DNA from: Montifringilla adamsi
Lineage: Eukaryota > Chordata > Aves > Passeriformes > Passeridae
Assembly (NCBI GenBank): GCA_017590115.1
Contig: JAGGNK010015447.1
Span: forward strand, 992,001-1,056,000
Direction: 5' to 3'
Length of the DNA: 64,000 bases
Part shown: one piece after another, positions 25,525-38,600 of the stretch
How the letters are laid out: every line of letters begins with the position of its first letter
How positions within the stretch are numbered: the first letter of the stretch is position 1
Translations under genes and position numbers: made by a program
The notes under the pieces: generated by a model
Seen by the model: only the letters and a program-made list of their open reading frames with translations
Databases searched by the model: none
Told to the model about the DNA's origin: nothing

Positions 25525-25685
25525 CAGAATCAGAGAATCAATTAGGTTGGAAAAGATCTCTGAGATTATTGAGTCCAACCTATGACCTAACACTACTGTG
25601 TTCCATCAACCTAAAATCTTCATTAACCCTGATCCAAGTACAAGCCCCTCTACAGTGATCACAGCAGATTTCAGGGATGCTGTTC
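25525..25685 (-). mobile_element. CR1 LINE fragment, reverse orientation, facing the previous copy
   Basis: AGAATCAGAGAATCAATTAG, GGTTGGAAAAGATCTCTGAG and AGTCCAACCTATGACCTAAC form the reverse complement of a CR1 3' end of a different subfamily from the neighbour at 25012-25440. The two 3' ends converge about 85 bp apart. Confidence 0.85.
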
Positions 25686-28446
25686 CAGATGGAGTGACAC
25701 TGCACCAGTTTGGCATGGAGAGCCTTTATTGGTTATGGTTATGATTGAGGGGGCAAAGTCACAGGAGGTTGGGAAAGATAAATCTGGAATGATTTGCTGA
25801 AATTTACTGGGCCTTGCTGGATATTTACTGATAAATACAGCACACTTCACGAGGAAATACTGAAGAGACAAAGGTGTCTGACAGCATTGCCCATCCCAAT
25901 GTGCAGGTCCAGACAAAGTTTTGCAGGGAAGAGAAGGTCTGTCTGTAGCATCCACTAACTGGACGGGTTAACTGTGGTTGGATGACAGCAAAAAGCAGCA
26001 GCATTTTACAGTCATACCCAATTCCCCATTTTCAGCAGCCTCATTCACAGCCTCCCCATTTTCTCTCTGAATTATCAGAGACATTAATAAGAGCCTTTTC
26101 CACAAGAGCCTTTTCCACTCCCCACTTTGTCTGACCTTTCTAATTAGGAATACTGAACAAATGTATCTGAGAAACAGCCTGGCAGCAGCAAGCGGCCTTG
26201 GTTCACTGAATTCAGGGCATGGAAAATGTTCTGCTCTCCCAGGGACAACGGGAAAGCTACAATTGGTGACTCAGCATTAGCCCGGTAACTGCTCTCCAGG
26301 GAATCGAAGACAACCCCTCCAAGCATTCCTGCCTATTTTTGTGCACAGAGGGATCAGACAGCAAAAAACGCTCCTTGAAGCAATTCCTTACCTCTGACAA
26401 AGACGTATCTCCTATCAACTAACAATTATAAAGCCCTGTCAAGCTTTGCCTCACGATCCACATCCAGGCAGCAGCCCATACTGGGATCCGGGGTTTTTTG
26501 TAAAACAGATGTGCTCTGTGCAAGGCAGACGTGGCATTTCATTAAGCACAGGGTAATAGCTTGATTCCCTTAGGGACTTGCTGCTGGAAAATAGAACATC
26601 TCCTTTCATAAACAGGCAAGGTCATCATGTTTGTTTTGGATTTGATGCTGAGATAATAGAGTATCTGTTCATTATACACTGAATATTAATGCACTAATGC
26701 ACCTGCATGTGCACAAAGGAAAGCAGCCTTATATTAAATTTCAATGCCTATTCAGCTACAGAATGCAGTCAAAGAATTCTGATTTATGCCCAAACTATTT
26801 TCTGTATTTTCCTTTCCATGTTGGATTCAGAAGTTGAAAAATTCCAAGTAAACAACTGTTGAAAAGCACAAACTAAGTTATTTTGCCTGATCACACTGTA
26901 TCACCCTTTTGTAACCCACAGCTCCTCTTGTATTTAACAGGAGTCATCTTCCAGCAGATTCACATGTACACACTGGGAAGAAGACAGGGCACAAATGTGA
27001 CACCTCAGTGTTTAAACCCCTGTAGATATAATGATAAAAGCCACACAAATTTCACAGAGATATATGAAAAGGGATCAAAATTCTAGGCAAGTTCTTTCAA
27101 AATATTTCTAAGTACTATCAAAAATCAGGAGTCCCCACAGGACCTTACCTGAAGAACCTAAACATTATACAACTAATTTTAACCAATCTGCTTCACTCTG
27201 ATCTTACTTCATCCCAAATACTCATTTTATCTCTTTGCTCAGAATATTTATAAGTTGGCAACCTGTATTTCTCTGCTCCTTTGGTTCTTGGAATACTTAC
27301 TTTCTGGATGTGCAAACAAGAAAATCCAGAAGCCAATACTAGGTCAAAGTTAAATGTAAAAGGAGGAGTTACTTGCAAACTGAATGTGTCATGGGTCAGT
27401 AGAGAAGATTACACAGGGTAGGATACGAAAGAAAAAATAAAGTGTGTTCTCCTAAACCTAGTACAAATACTATTCTGCATTAAATCAGTAGTTTGTGGGG
27501 AAAGGAATAATTACTCACTAGAGTTTAGAAATTATAAAGGTACACGTAAATAGCACACATAAATACGAGAAAGGATTTTATTCTGAAGCTTCCTGTGCTT
27601 ACTCCAATATATCTCATCAGAGATTGTGATCAGAAATTTCAAATGCGAATGTTGTCTGAAGATTTGGAACAAAGTTTTGCTGCATTTTTATTTGTTATAT
27701 ACCTCAGGGATTTCCCAAACTGGAGCATGCAAACCAGAACAGTAAATGAAAGGGCCGTCTCTAGACTGTGATCAACTAGAAAAGATCTGCAAAAATGTTA
27801 AGAGTAATGTTTCCTGCCCTCCTCGTCTGTCATTAAATTAACATCTAGTGGAATTAACAGTTTCATTTTTAGAAAAAAAAATCTCCAAGGGTGTCAACAT
27901 TTGTACATGACCATCCCCTTTGAGGAGTAGGGTTTTTGCCTTAGGCAAAGATTTTTGAGTAATTTTAAAATTATCAGCATCAGAAAGACACCTTCTTCCT
28001 TAAGAGGACCTGGATGACTTGTGAAAGTTTTTTTTCTTCCAAGGGCTGCAGCAGCCTAACTTAGAGCTCTGCCTTCTCCTTTTCTTCATTTGACACATTT
28101 GAACACATTGGAGCAGGCTGCCAAAGGTTCAAGTAGAGGTTATCATGTCCTGTTTGCTGTTGGCAAGTCTAAAACTGCTGACACATGCTAGGAAGAAAAA
28201 TAGGTACATCTAATACAGCTGCAACAATAAAAAAGCTACTAGGGAACCCCACCTAGAGCTAATAATACCTCCAAGCTGTGCTGCCCAACTGAAGAGATAA
28301 GCCAGCAGCATTTATACATAAAATGCAAACAGACCTTACCTTGATAAATACTTAGGTTTATCATTTCCTCAAGTGTTTTAAAACACAAAAGGCAAAAACA
28401 CACCACACTTGGGATTTTTTCACATTACCCACTGAGATGAAAGCTG
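25686..28446. other. Non-coding stretch, presumed FAR intron
   Basis: It contains the 15-bp duplication at 26089. Nothing else is recognised. Confidence 0.5.
26089..26118 (+). repeat. Perfect 15-bp tandem duplication
   Basis: AAGAGCCTTTTCCAC occurs twice back to back with no mismatch, implying a recent duplication by slippage. Confidence 0.9.
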
Positions 28447-28526
28447 GGGGTGGACTTGGCAGTGTGAGGTTAAGGGTTGGACTCAAAGACCTTGAGGGTC
28501 TTTTCCAACCTAAATCATTCTATGAC
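28447..28526 (+). mobile_element. CR1 LINE 3' end fragment
   Basis: GGTGGACTTGGCAGTGTGAG, GGTTGGACTCAAAGACCTTG and GGTCTTTTCCAACCTAAATC end with ATTCTATGACA. It is a short truncated copy about 0.85 kb 3' of the FAR exon, in its intron. Confidence 0.88.
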
Positions 28527-29379
28527 AGACTTGCAAAAAGCAACTAATGTGACTGTTTCCTTTCATATTACTCACAAATTTTCCTGAATGTGCAAACAAT
28601 CTATCCTCTGTTAAAAACACACCAAAACCAAACAAACTCTGTTCTTGGGACATACGTAAGATTTTCCTAGCTTAATGCCCCAAAACATTAAAAGGAAAAA
28701 AGCATGTTTTCTGCCAGACCTATTTGTCTCGAAGTCACCTATTTTATCTCTAACTTCTGCAGAAGGAAAAGGATTCTTCCAGTCAAGTCTTGTTCAAACT
28801 TTTAAACCAATACTCCATAAAGATATGTTGACATTTCTCAGGTTAATTCCCAGTAATTCCTTGCCTGCTAGGGCCGGATCTGTCCCTTCCTCTCATTTCA
28901 CATCAGCTATGTACAAATTCACACTATCAATAGGCATGAGCTTGAACTCTGGCATTTATCATAGCTGGAGGAGTGTGAGCAAGTTCACAACCTCACCACT
29001 GGCTTCAGATCCAGAGGATCTTGAGAATCTTGAGAGCCTCAGGCCAAGGCAGTGTCTCCTTACAAACCCTTCTTGCCACTATAGATTTTTTCACTGGTAT
29101 GGCAAACTAAACAGGATCAAGACACATGGGTGGAGGTCATGGAAAATGGGAAGTGAAAAGATTACATTGTTACAGTGTAAAATGCTGGGGTACCCATCAA
29201 AATCAGACATACACAGGTTTGTTCATGTAAAATTTTTTTGTCTGTTTGTTTTAGACACAGTAAAAATACACAGCTGTTACAGCAGAAGTCAGCATTTTGC
29301 TCCTGATGAACTGAGCCCTTTGCTTCATCCTGCTAAATGGATTTCAGATTAGATTCCAGAATAAACCATATGGACTTAC
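28527..29379. other. FAR intron, donor-proximal part
   Basis: It begins (on the minus strand) with the GTAAGT donor of the FAR exon. A 225-codon ATG-initiated frame crosses it on the opposite strand (28675-29352); it matches no family I know and is treated as non-coding. Confidence 0.6.
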
Positions 29380-29568
29380 CTTACATTTCAACATGTTGGC
29401 CACTCTCTCTTGCATTGACTGTCCAGCCTTTGGCCTGACAAGAATATAAACTGCTTTCACTTCAGGGCTGGAGCGCAGAAGTTTTTCCACAAGTACTTTA
29501 CCCATGAAACCTGTAGCTCCTGTGATAAGTACAGTCTTCCCATTGTAATAAGCTGAGACTGAAGACAT
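29380..29568 (-). CDS. FAR2: Fatty acyl-CoA reductase, first coding exon (FAR2-like, partial)
   Basis: Seen: an ATG at 29568-29566 opens 63 codons that end exactly at a splice donor (AAG|GTAAGT, with GT at 29379-29378), leaving phase 0. The context is CACCATG, with A at -3. Residues 16-23 read TGATGFMG, the glycine-rich dinucleotide-binding turn of a Rossmann fold. Residues 24-32 (KVLVEKLLR) and 41-50 ([10 protein letters not shown]) are family hallmarks. Known of the family: FAR enzymes sit at peroxisomes and use NADPH to reduce fatty acyl-CoA to fatty alcohol for ether lipids and waxes; in birds they supply alcohols for preen-gland wax. The catalytic YxxxK and the C-terminal domain are encoded by later exons that are not in this window. 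Inferred: the start MSS, the [10 protein letters not shown] block and the divergence from FAR1, which is highly conserved across vertebrates, favour FAR2 or a bird FAR2-like paralogue. Family call is secure; FAR2 versus a third paralogue is not. Confidence 0.9.
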
Positions 29569-29605
29569 GGTGCTTTCTTGTTCTGTCCCTTCCTGCAGCA
29601 GGTAC
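29569..29605 (-). other. FAR2: 5' UTR part of the FAR exon and its splice acceptor
   Basis: On the minus strand a pyrimidine-rich tract ending in TTTTCTCAG (AG at 29607-29606) precedes 37 nt of leader before the ATG. The reading frame stays open through the acceptor into the intron, so the start is set by the ATG with family homology, not by a stop codon. A second AG at 29594-29593 (CTGCTGCAG) could serve as an alternative acceptor and would shorten the leader by 13 nt. An acceptor here implies at least one non-coding 5' exon further right. Confidence 0.6.
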
Positions 29606-32600
29606 CTGAGAAAATGCAGAAATAAAGCTTTAAAAGCTTTTGGGATAACCTTTTTAGTCACCTAGGTGAATTCAAATTAGTTCAGTCAATGGCAATTTTA
29701 AAAATTATTTTTTAAAAAAAGGCTTTATTGCTCTAAAAATCTGAGAAGCTTAAAAAAATCAAGCTCAGCCTTATCTTCCACATGACACACAGCTGCACAC
29801 AGAGGTCAAACACAGCTCATGCTGTCCAAGGCTCCCAGCAGGAGATGCTCACTGCAGTGCTGACAGTGTTTATCTGCTACTGTGAAGTGGCAGCCATGAA
29901 GATATGCAGCTATCCCTACAAGACAAAGGAGAAAGAAATTTCCTCACAAACACCGCTGTGTTTGCCACTTCAATTCCATTGCGCCTACGGCATTCCTTGT
30001 CAGCCATCACTCATCAACATGCTCAGTCTTTTCCTGTTGCCCTGGCTTGGAATAACACCATGAAGAAAGCTCTTCTTCATGGAACACAGCGCAGTGACAT
30101 TGCTCTGCACAACTGCAAGACCATGTGCAGGTCACAACCCTTCATGAGCTGCTATGGTCAGAATTCATCCCAGTTCACTCTAAGGAGTGTAGGCATGATA
30201 GGCTCCCCTACGGAGATCCACTGACATGGACCAGGCTTCCACATGATCTGTCCCAGTTAAATATTTTAATTAGATGCAATGGTTTCAGGCCTGAATGTTC
30301 CCAGCCATCCTGATTCAAACTCTTAAGTTGATTAAATGCAAACAAAGCTGGACTGAATCCTCTTAGAAAAGCCCTTCTTCCCCTATTAGCCTAACAGAGG
30401 CAAAACAACCATCTTTGAAGTGGGGCAGACCACAGCAAGCACAAAGCACACACTGTAAGGAAAAAGCTCACGAAAAACACCAGTAAATGTTTTGAAAAAA
30501 GCCTAGCGAATTCGAAACAAAAAGAAACAAGAATAGTAGAATGCTGCCAATCACCTATTCAAGAATCAGAACGATGATCTTCAAGTATCCCAGAAAAACT
30601 CTTCCAGCAGAAACTTAAGAGACACAAACTAGGGAGTCAAACCTAACAAAGTATTACTTTTCTTTCCCAGTGCTGCCTGGGACCACAGCACTCAGCATCA
30701 AACAAATTAAAATCCCCAAATTTCTTTATCCATGACAAATCATCAGGTGTAGAATCCAGTTTAGAAAGTGGGTCAAGCAGAATAACCTCTCAGGGACACT
30801 ATTTTACAAACTAATACCTGTGGGTATTCTGGCTCAGTGAATTTGGTTATTAGCCTACTTTCAGATGTCATCAAGATTGTAACTTAGATGAATACAGAAG
30901 GCTCATTTAGGCCTATTAAAACCTGTTCTTATTAAAGAGCTGGCCACTTGGGAAGTTAAATCAACAGGTTAAAACTACTGGATAATTAACTTATTTATAA
31001 CAAAATGTCACATCTTGTTCCGGTTCAGAAAAACTGACTCATACTGGAAGACAGGAACTTGCAGAGTTCCAAGGAGCATGTGAAAAGTGTGTAGGGCCAG
31101 AAGAAAGTTGTGTTTAGCCAGATGAAGGCAAAAGATCTCAGACCCTTGGCATCACACATGCCCTGAAATGTAGAAAAATGAAGGAGAGAAGTCCTTAGTC
31201 ACTAGAGGCCATACCAATCTCAGTGAACAACAGGAAAAAAAATATAAGAACCACTTCCAGCCACTGGATACTTGCTTTGAATTAGTATCCAGAAGATCAT
31301 ATCTGCCCAAACAATGGTACATTTATAGAGTACTTAGCACCACAAGCTTGGAGATTACCAGAGGAGTTACTCTCCTTCCCACACTTCAGAAGTAAAGAGC
31401 ATTTCCAACCTGCATCACTAAGAATTGCTGCTTTGCCTTAAGATTTGTAGAGTACTGCACAAATAACTGTGAAAGGCTTCCACGTGTGGACATCCATTTA
31501 TTATGTTGTTTCATCTGGGTTCCCTGCTTCAGTTATCTAAAAAGGGCTTCATTTGTTGTGGCCAGATGTTCAATGCCTGCTAAAATAGTAAAGTAAACAA
31601 ATCACACTATGTTGAAGTGTCCCTATAATTAACCATGCAGCCATGTTTCACTAAGCATTTCTGACAAGGACTACATGCACATAAGTGACAGTTCTTCTCC
31701 ATCTAGTCTGAGACCATTTTGAATACCTGAGTCCAAAAAAACCCAAAAATCCCATCTGCCAAGCCATTCTTGCATGATGAAAATGGAAGTACCAAACATA
31801 GCCACTGAAAAAACAAACTTTCAAGGCAATCTGCTGTTACTCTTGATTACTGGCTTATCCTCCTAGGGTTAAAAGAAAAGGGAAGAAACATCCCATTATT
31901 TCTATTTTCCATAATAAAGCAGTGCAAATTAGGCAGCCTAGAGTTAGTAGGGCAAATTTCAGAGTTGGATCCAGTTATTTGGCCTCATCCCAAATAAAAA
32001 GCCACAAAGAATGAGATGGTGTTTGCCTGTTATGGGAGCAGATTCATGTCTCTTTGCAGTACATTTACTTTTCTATTTCCTAAGTGAGCTTCAGAAGAAA
32101 TTATAAAAATATTGTACTCATCTGATGCCATGTTAATTATCAGGACAAAAATATGTGGATTTGTTTAATGCACACAAACAAATTCATGTTTTGAGATCGT
32201 GACAAAAAAGCCAGAATGCTGCAATTTGGTATGTTCAGACAGATCCCTGAAACTCCACTGGTCAAGCAAATTTAAAGCGGCTTTTATTACATTTCAGGTT
32301 CAAAGGTAGATTCCAGTTTATATTCAGGATTGCTAAGATATTTTCCGTTCAACTTGACCTTGAATTTTTTTATTTTGTACAACTATTTTTGATTTTTTAA
32401 ATGTTTTTAAGAGTGTGATTAATTGTTCTCTGTTTTTATTGAATTTCCTTGGCCTTTGTAAAGAAAGTACTAAAGAACGTATGGAGATTTTAAGGAACCA
32501 GAGGATTCTGAGGTCAAAGGGTGTGACCCAAGTAATGCCTGTTAACCCAAGTAATGCCTGCTAACCTGACCCTTTGGAGGTCTACTTCAAACCAGGGAGA

Positions 32601-35600
32601 ACTACATGCATGCCTTTTTGGCTTTTTACATTCAAATTGTTTCCTGCAGAAGGTTATACTTGGCCTTTCATCTTAAGGAATAAATAGCCAATATTGAGCA
32701 CTGACTATTTTCCAGTCAATTAAACTACAAGGCATTAAGTGCCTGGTAGAACTACTCAAACTATGGTCAGAAGTTGCAAAGAGACGACTCTTAGTGAGGT
32801 AAAGAAGGATAAAGACTATTTCATAGGCTGAGGTTCCTGGCTCTTCCAAATCTGACTGGAGGTGAGAAAGCCATTGAATTGTGGGGAAAAGCCCATGCAA
32901 GAGCTTCCTGAAGCCCAGTTCAAGTGAGTATATACAGGCAACTCAGATGCTTTAGGCACTAACTGGAGCAGGACTGTAATCTCTGATGCCACCTGAATTA
33001 CTGAGCGCAGCATCTCTGCAGCAGCACAAATCTCTCTGATGCTGACTCATTTCCAGCCAGAGCATGAAAAACCCACGAGCCAGGAATCCCACTGAGCACC
33101 TCTGCAGACAGAAGTGCACAAGCTGTTCTGAGGGTACTGCTGCCTCTCACAGTCTCCTCTGGATCAAAGAGAAAGGATGGGCTACAGTGCTGCGTTACAA
33201 AGACATGCTCTTGTGCCAAAGGACAAGCAAAGGGAAAGGTGGGAATCCTAATCTTACCAATTTAACGCTTCCCCCCTGCAAAAGACAACCCTTGTATCCT
33301 CAGCTGAATAGCACAGGAGAACCTCCCCCACCAAGAGCAGGCACGACTGAGCTAATATTTAACAGAACAACTACTCCACATCCTCATCTTCCATGCATTT
33401 TGGTGATGCCAAATCTGCATCCAGATTGCACTGGTGTGATGCAGAGGGTTGGTTGCTACCAGAGCCAGAGAGATGGGAAAGGAAATGTGGACCTGAACCT
33501 CACTGAATGCTGCCACTGCCACTGCCCACGGCAGCCCCATGGCTGCAGGGGGTCAAGGAGGGACAGCAAAAGGGAGGATGAGCAATGGAGGTGGACTGAG
33601 GTGAATATTTCAGTATGATTTGCATCACTGCCCTGTTCAAACAAGACAGCAGCCATTTCAGAAGTTTTATATTGAGATATTTGTCTTTTCAACTCAACTG
33701 CATAAAATGAAAAAAAAATTATTTTTGTGCAAGAGCAAAGGACCATATGCCTATAAAAATCCAGGTTCAAAAATGGTATCTCTGACATCTCCTTGTACTT
33801 AGACTAGTTTTGATGAGCTTTTTCTTGCACAACTTTACGCAGGGATGTACTTTCCATAAAGAAGAGGATCAGCCTCTTCAGACGAGTCTTTCAGGCATCA
33901 TATTCAACGTAATGAACCAGCTTCAACCAAAATTACACTTAATGACAAGCAATAGGTTTTGGAAAAAATGCTACAGACAGCAAGAGTCCTTTAAGACAAA
34001 ATAATTTTTGGCCACTTTCTGAAAATAAATTTTTCATCTTGGGTGAAAATATCCAATCATACATAAGACAGTTTTCTTTAATCAGGATTCTAGAAGAGTT
34101 ATAATCAACCTGGAACATGCAGAGAAAGAAAGAAGAACTTGTATAGCTGAGGTCAGAAAGAGCAATGTAAAGTGATCACAGACTATTTCTGTCTCATCAA
34201 TTTACTTCCTCAGTCTATTAATTATTCTCTGAGTTTTAAATGGACTGAGCACTGGGGATGCCTGAACAATACATCTTCATAAAATTATTTTGTTTTTTAC
34301 ATTTCGTCCCAGAATGTATTACAGAGACTCTCCAAAGTAGGCAAGTAATTATAATACATTAAAGTAATTATTTCCAATATGGGTTTTTAGCCTGAAAGCA
34401 TTTATTGTTTGTTTAATCATCAGAAAATAAATACACACCATGGATGCTAGAAATAGCTGAAATAGTGACTTGTTTTACATCATACTGACTTAACTCCTGG
34501 CTCCTCAGTAACAGCAGGAGATGGTCACTTTGCTCCTTTGATTTCATTTTCTGGGCCAAACTCACAACCAGAGACGTTCCAGTGCAATGGCCAATGTTTC
34601 AACAAGGATTAACATGAATTAACTTAGATTTGAGCCTTTGGATTTAAAATATTTCCTGCATTTTCAGTAAGAAGCAACAGTGAATCAGAGCAGAAAATGG
34701 CAGTAGTTCCGACACTGCACACTGTGATTTGTGACAACAGCGCTGCTGACACAAACAAGCAGAAAGTACCAGCAAGGAGGCACTGAAGTTACATAATGCA
34801 TTTCCAAAGGTCTTTAGGCACAAAAAGATTTGTGTAGCCTGTGAAGTCAGGGAGATTTTACTGGTGACAGAAAATGAAGCAAAGAGGATGATAAAATGGC
34901 TGTTCTACAGAAAAATTAAAAGTTCCTTACAGCTTGTTGAACTTCCACAGTTATTTAACATCACCTAACAGCAACAACAAAGATAAAACTCCTCTCATTT
35001 AGCTACAGAATTAAAAGGAAGGTCATAATCCACCCTTTGTACAGGCACTGTAGAAGCTAAAGCAGCATAAAGAAATAAAACCCTGCGATGCAAAGATGGG
35101 CACATTTACAGCCAGACTGAACTCCTGATGATAATCCTCTTTGCAAAAGAGATTTTGCTTCAAGCAATTTACACCAAATATAAATGTTGTTGTTAGAAGC
35201 CTGAAGGTTAAATCACTTTTCTCCAGCTAATACATTTCAAATAATTTTTTGTTTGCCAACAGTAGCAATTCAAATCCATAACAGCATCCCCAAGCAGCAA
35301 CATGCAAGGAGAAATTCATTGCTCCCTGAAACCCTTCATGCCTTGAAAAACCACACTAGTTTCTCAATCCATTTTAATTTATTGCAGTTAAATCTAAAGA
35401 GACACAGACGTGTGACACCATAATTAAGAGGTGGAGACAACAAGCAGCATGCACAGCCGGATCCTGCAAACTGCTAAGTGCTACATGACAGGCAAACAGA
35501 CACAGAAACCTCTGGGAATTGTGGTTGCTGGGCCAAAGACCTGCCCCCAGGACAGATGTGGGCAAAAGCTGAAACTTCCAGATTGCTTAAGCATTACCTA

Positions 35601-38600
35601 CACAGCTTCACAGATGTTCTGACTCTCCCAAGTGGTACAAAGTATTTGACCACCATGAAGAAATAGAGAAAAAAAAAGAAAACAGAAGGGCCACTGATGC
35701 AACTCAATGCAGGAGGAGCCTTTTGATTTTTTAGTGAAACCTGTTCAGTCTCACTCAGCCTGTTTTTTCTCCAAAATTAAGGAAAACAGGCCTGCAAACA
35801 TTTTAGACCTGAGACGAGGCAATGGTGTTGAGGACATACCTACACGTGTCACGTAGGATTTTAAAGAATAAATATTTTTCAGTAGCCCAAATATCAATGT
35901 ATTCTGCCTCAACCCTATTTAATTATCCACATGGTAAGAACAGCAGCTACCAGAGACTTCAAAGGTGCAGCTTCTGCAGGCTCCTTTCTGCATCACATAG
36001 TCCAGCATATGCATCCACTCTCCCTTGTTTCTTACAGCTAGTTGCTGCAAAGCCATTGAGCAGGTTACAGGATCAAAGCATTGATCAGAACTAGAAGGGG
36101 TTTTTTTCACAAGCCAAAGAGCACAACAGCAAGAAAGACCATGTATACTGTAAGATACACTGATCTCATCAAAGTTGCTGTTACAGTACTGCAATTTCAT
36201 CATTATCGAGCACATACATTAATTTTAAGAAGTATTTTGTTGTTGTTCTTGTTTTGATTCTTGGTGGGTTCTGGTTTGCTGCTAGTTTTTTTTTTGCCGT
36301 GCAATTACTCCTCTCACTCAAGAGCAAAAAGACAAAACTGTGGATTCAAGAGGGAAATTTTAACTATAGGTGGAAGAAGCCAAACTAGAAGACCAAAATT
36401 ATATCCTTCCAAATTAGATTTTCTCACGAACTGCAAGGAACACTTACCTCTCCTTGGTTTCTGTGGAAAACAGGCAGCGCAGCCCGCAGATTTTTCTGCC
36501 CTAAGTTCTCCAAGAAACATAAACATTTACTCTTCAGATAAAGGGAGAAGAGCAGGAAGAAGAAACTGAAGAGAATTCCCTGGAGTTAGTGAAAGCTGCA
36601 TGAAGGAACTTTTCCTCTTCACATCAGCAGCTCTGAATAATGAGGCAGCAGAGAGCTTTGCCGCACTGGGAACCTTTGAAACACACGTCTCCAGAAAGAA
36701 GAGACAATAAAATGTCAATAGAAAATGCCTCTTGGCTGGCACACACTGGCACAGTGAAAACTCTTCCTCCTTTTGCACATAAAGGGACCAATTCTTTTCT
36801 TCCGCTCTTCTCCAATATTTAGAAGACAAGCTGATGAGAGATGACAAGGCACATTTACAGAAGTTAAAAAAAAAACCAGCACTGAATAAAACATAAGTGC
36901 AGCATCAGAAAAGGATGGTCAGACTGTACCAATGTCATCTAATACATTCCCTGTGCACTGAAATTCAAGCAGGGAATCAAAAGAAGAAATTCAATGATGA
37001 TTTGGTTCCAAACATCTGAGAAAAGTTTAAAGTACTCGAATAATCCTGTTGTAATCAGTGCCAGATTCAAGTTAGTGTACATGTTTGCCTTAATCACAAA
37101 CTTCCTTCTCACCCTTAAGAAGCTCTGCATTCAAAATTTCCACGCTCTTACAGAGAATAAAGTTATTTAATTACTTTTTAATATATTTAACAATATCTTA
37201 ATTATCTGATAAAGAAAAATATCCACAAATTTTGCTGCTGGCTCCCCCACCCTTCAATCTCATCTTAGCCTGGTCTATAAAATAAAAAACAAATCAAATA
37301 AAGAAATCCTTCTTATTTCTAGGGAACCCCACATAGTCCTAGTAAAGTCAACTCGGTTTAAATTTTGAGATAATTTTAAACCTGAAAATGAGGTAGGTGT
37401 GCTGACTTCAGAGGCCTCAGAAAGCCCAATCCCATGGAACAATCCAATGTCAATCCCTGCAGCCTGTCTGGTGTTAGTGCCTCTGGAGGGACTAGTATGT
37501 GCATGCCCTGAAAACTCACAGGACCACACAAAGTTGGCAGATTAGAATAGCTTCATGGACCACAGAGAAGTACCAAAATAAATATGCCTCCTGATTATTC
37601 TCTTTTTTAAACCCTTTCCATTCTTGCAGGGACAGAAAATTGCTACGTGTTAAAATGAAGATATTTAAGACCCATCTAAAGGGAACTATTTATCCAAATC
37701 ATTTGAGAAAAAAATAACTTTCTACTCAATTTTTCTGAGTAATTTTTTATTTTTCCAAGAAATGATGCTCTCTTTAACTTTTGTATGACCTCCTGATCTT
37801 GGAGACGAAGCCCACAGTCTGAATATAGAAATATCAAGCACGTGGTACTAGTTCTGAAGCACTAGCTCCGTCACAAGAAGACGTGCAAAGCAGGCACATT
37901 CTATCTTAAACCTCTCTGTTCTGTGTATTTTAAACTCTGAAATTCAGAACAAGCCATGTCTCCCTCTCTTAATTAATTTGTGCCAAACAAAATACAGAAG
38001 ATCTGCATCTTAAGCAAGTTCTCTTAGATCCCAGGATCTCTGCAATCACAGGATCAGTCTGTCTTCAGCCCAAACCTTGGAAATGCTGTGAAAATAAATA
38101 TTAAGTGACTTGGTGTAGCAACTTAAACTATTACAACTCCCCACTTCTCTGAACAGCAGCCAAAAGGCTCGTGCTGGTGTCACCAACTGAATTATTGTCC
38201 GCATTCTCCAAGCCTTGTGACACTTGTTGGCTATCCCTCATCTTGGATTTCTTCCTGCTAATCTTAGGTCCAGATAAGAGTCCTATTAGGAAGGGCTGAC
38301 ACGAGGTACACACAGATTGTCAGGCTGGAAAGTTGCTGCCAAAATACACAGCTCAGTTGGGCAAGGACATAAAAAGTAGCATGTAACCCCACTAGGTTTG
38401 CCACAAGAAAGAAAAAAGTTTTGTTATTAACAGCCAAAACATATGCTGACCTTGACAGAGTAGTCTTCAACGCAGGATACTTGGTGCAATACAGAGACAT
38501 TAACTAAAATCTGCACACAGATTAGGGCTCTCACTCAACTCCACCTCTTAGGAAAGTAGTAGGTATTAGTACATGGTAGCAGCAACAGTATTTTTTCTAC

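Noticed and set aside
33064..33618. A 184-codon plus-strand frame in a more GC-rich patch.
   Set aside because: Low-complexity, proline- and cysteine-scattered translation with no domain; GC content alone explains the lack of stops.
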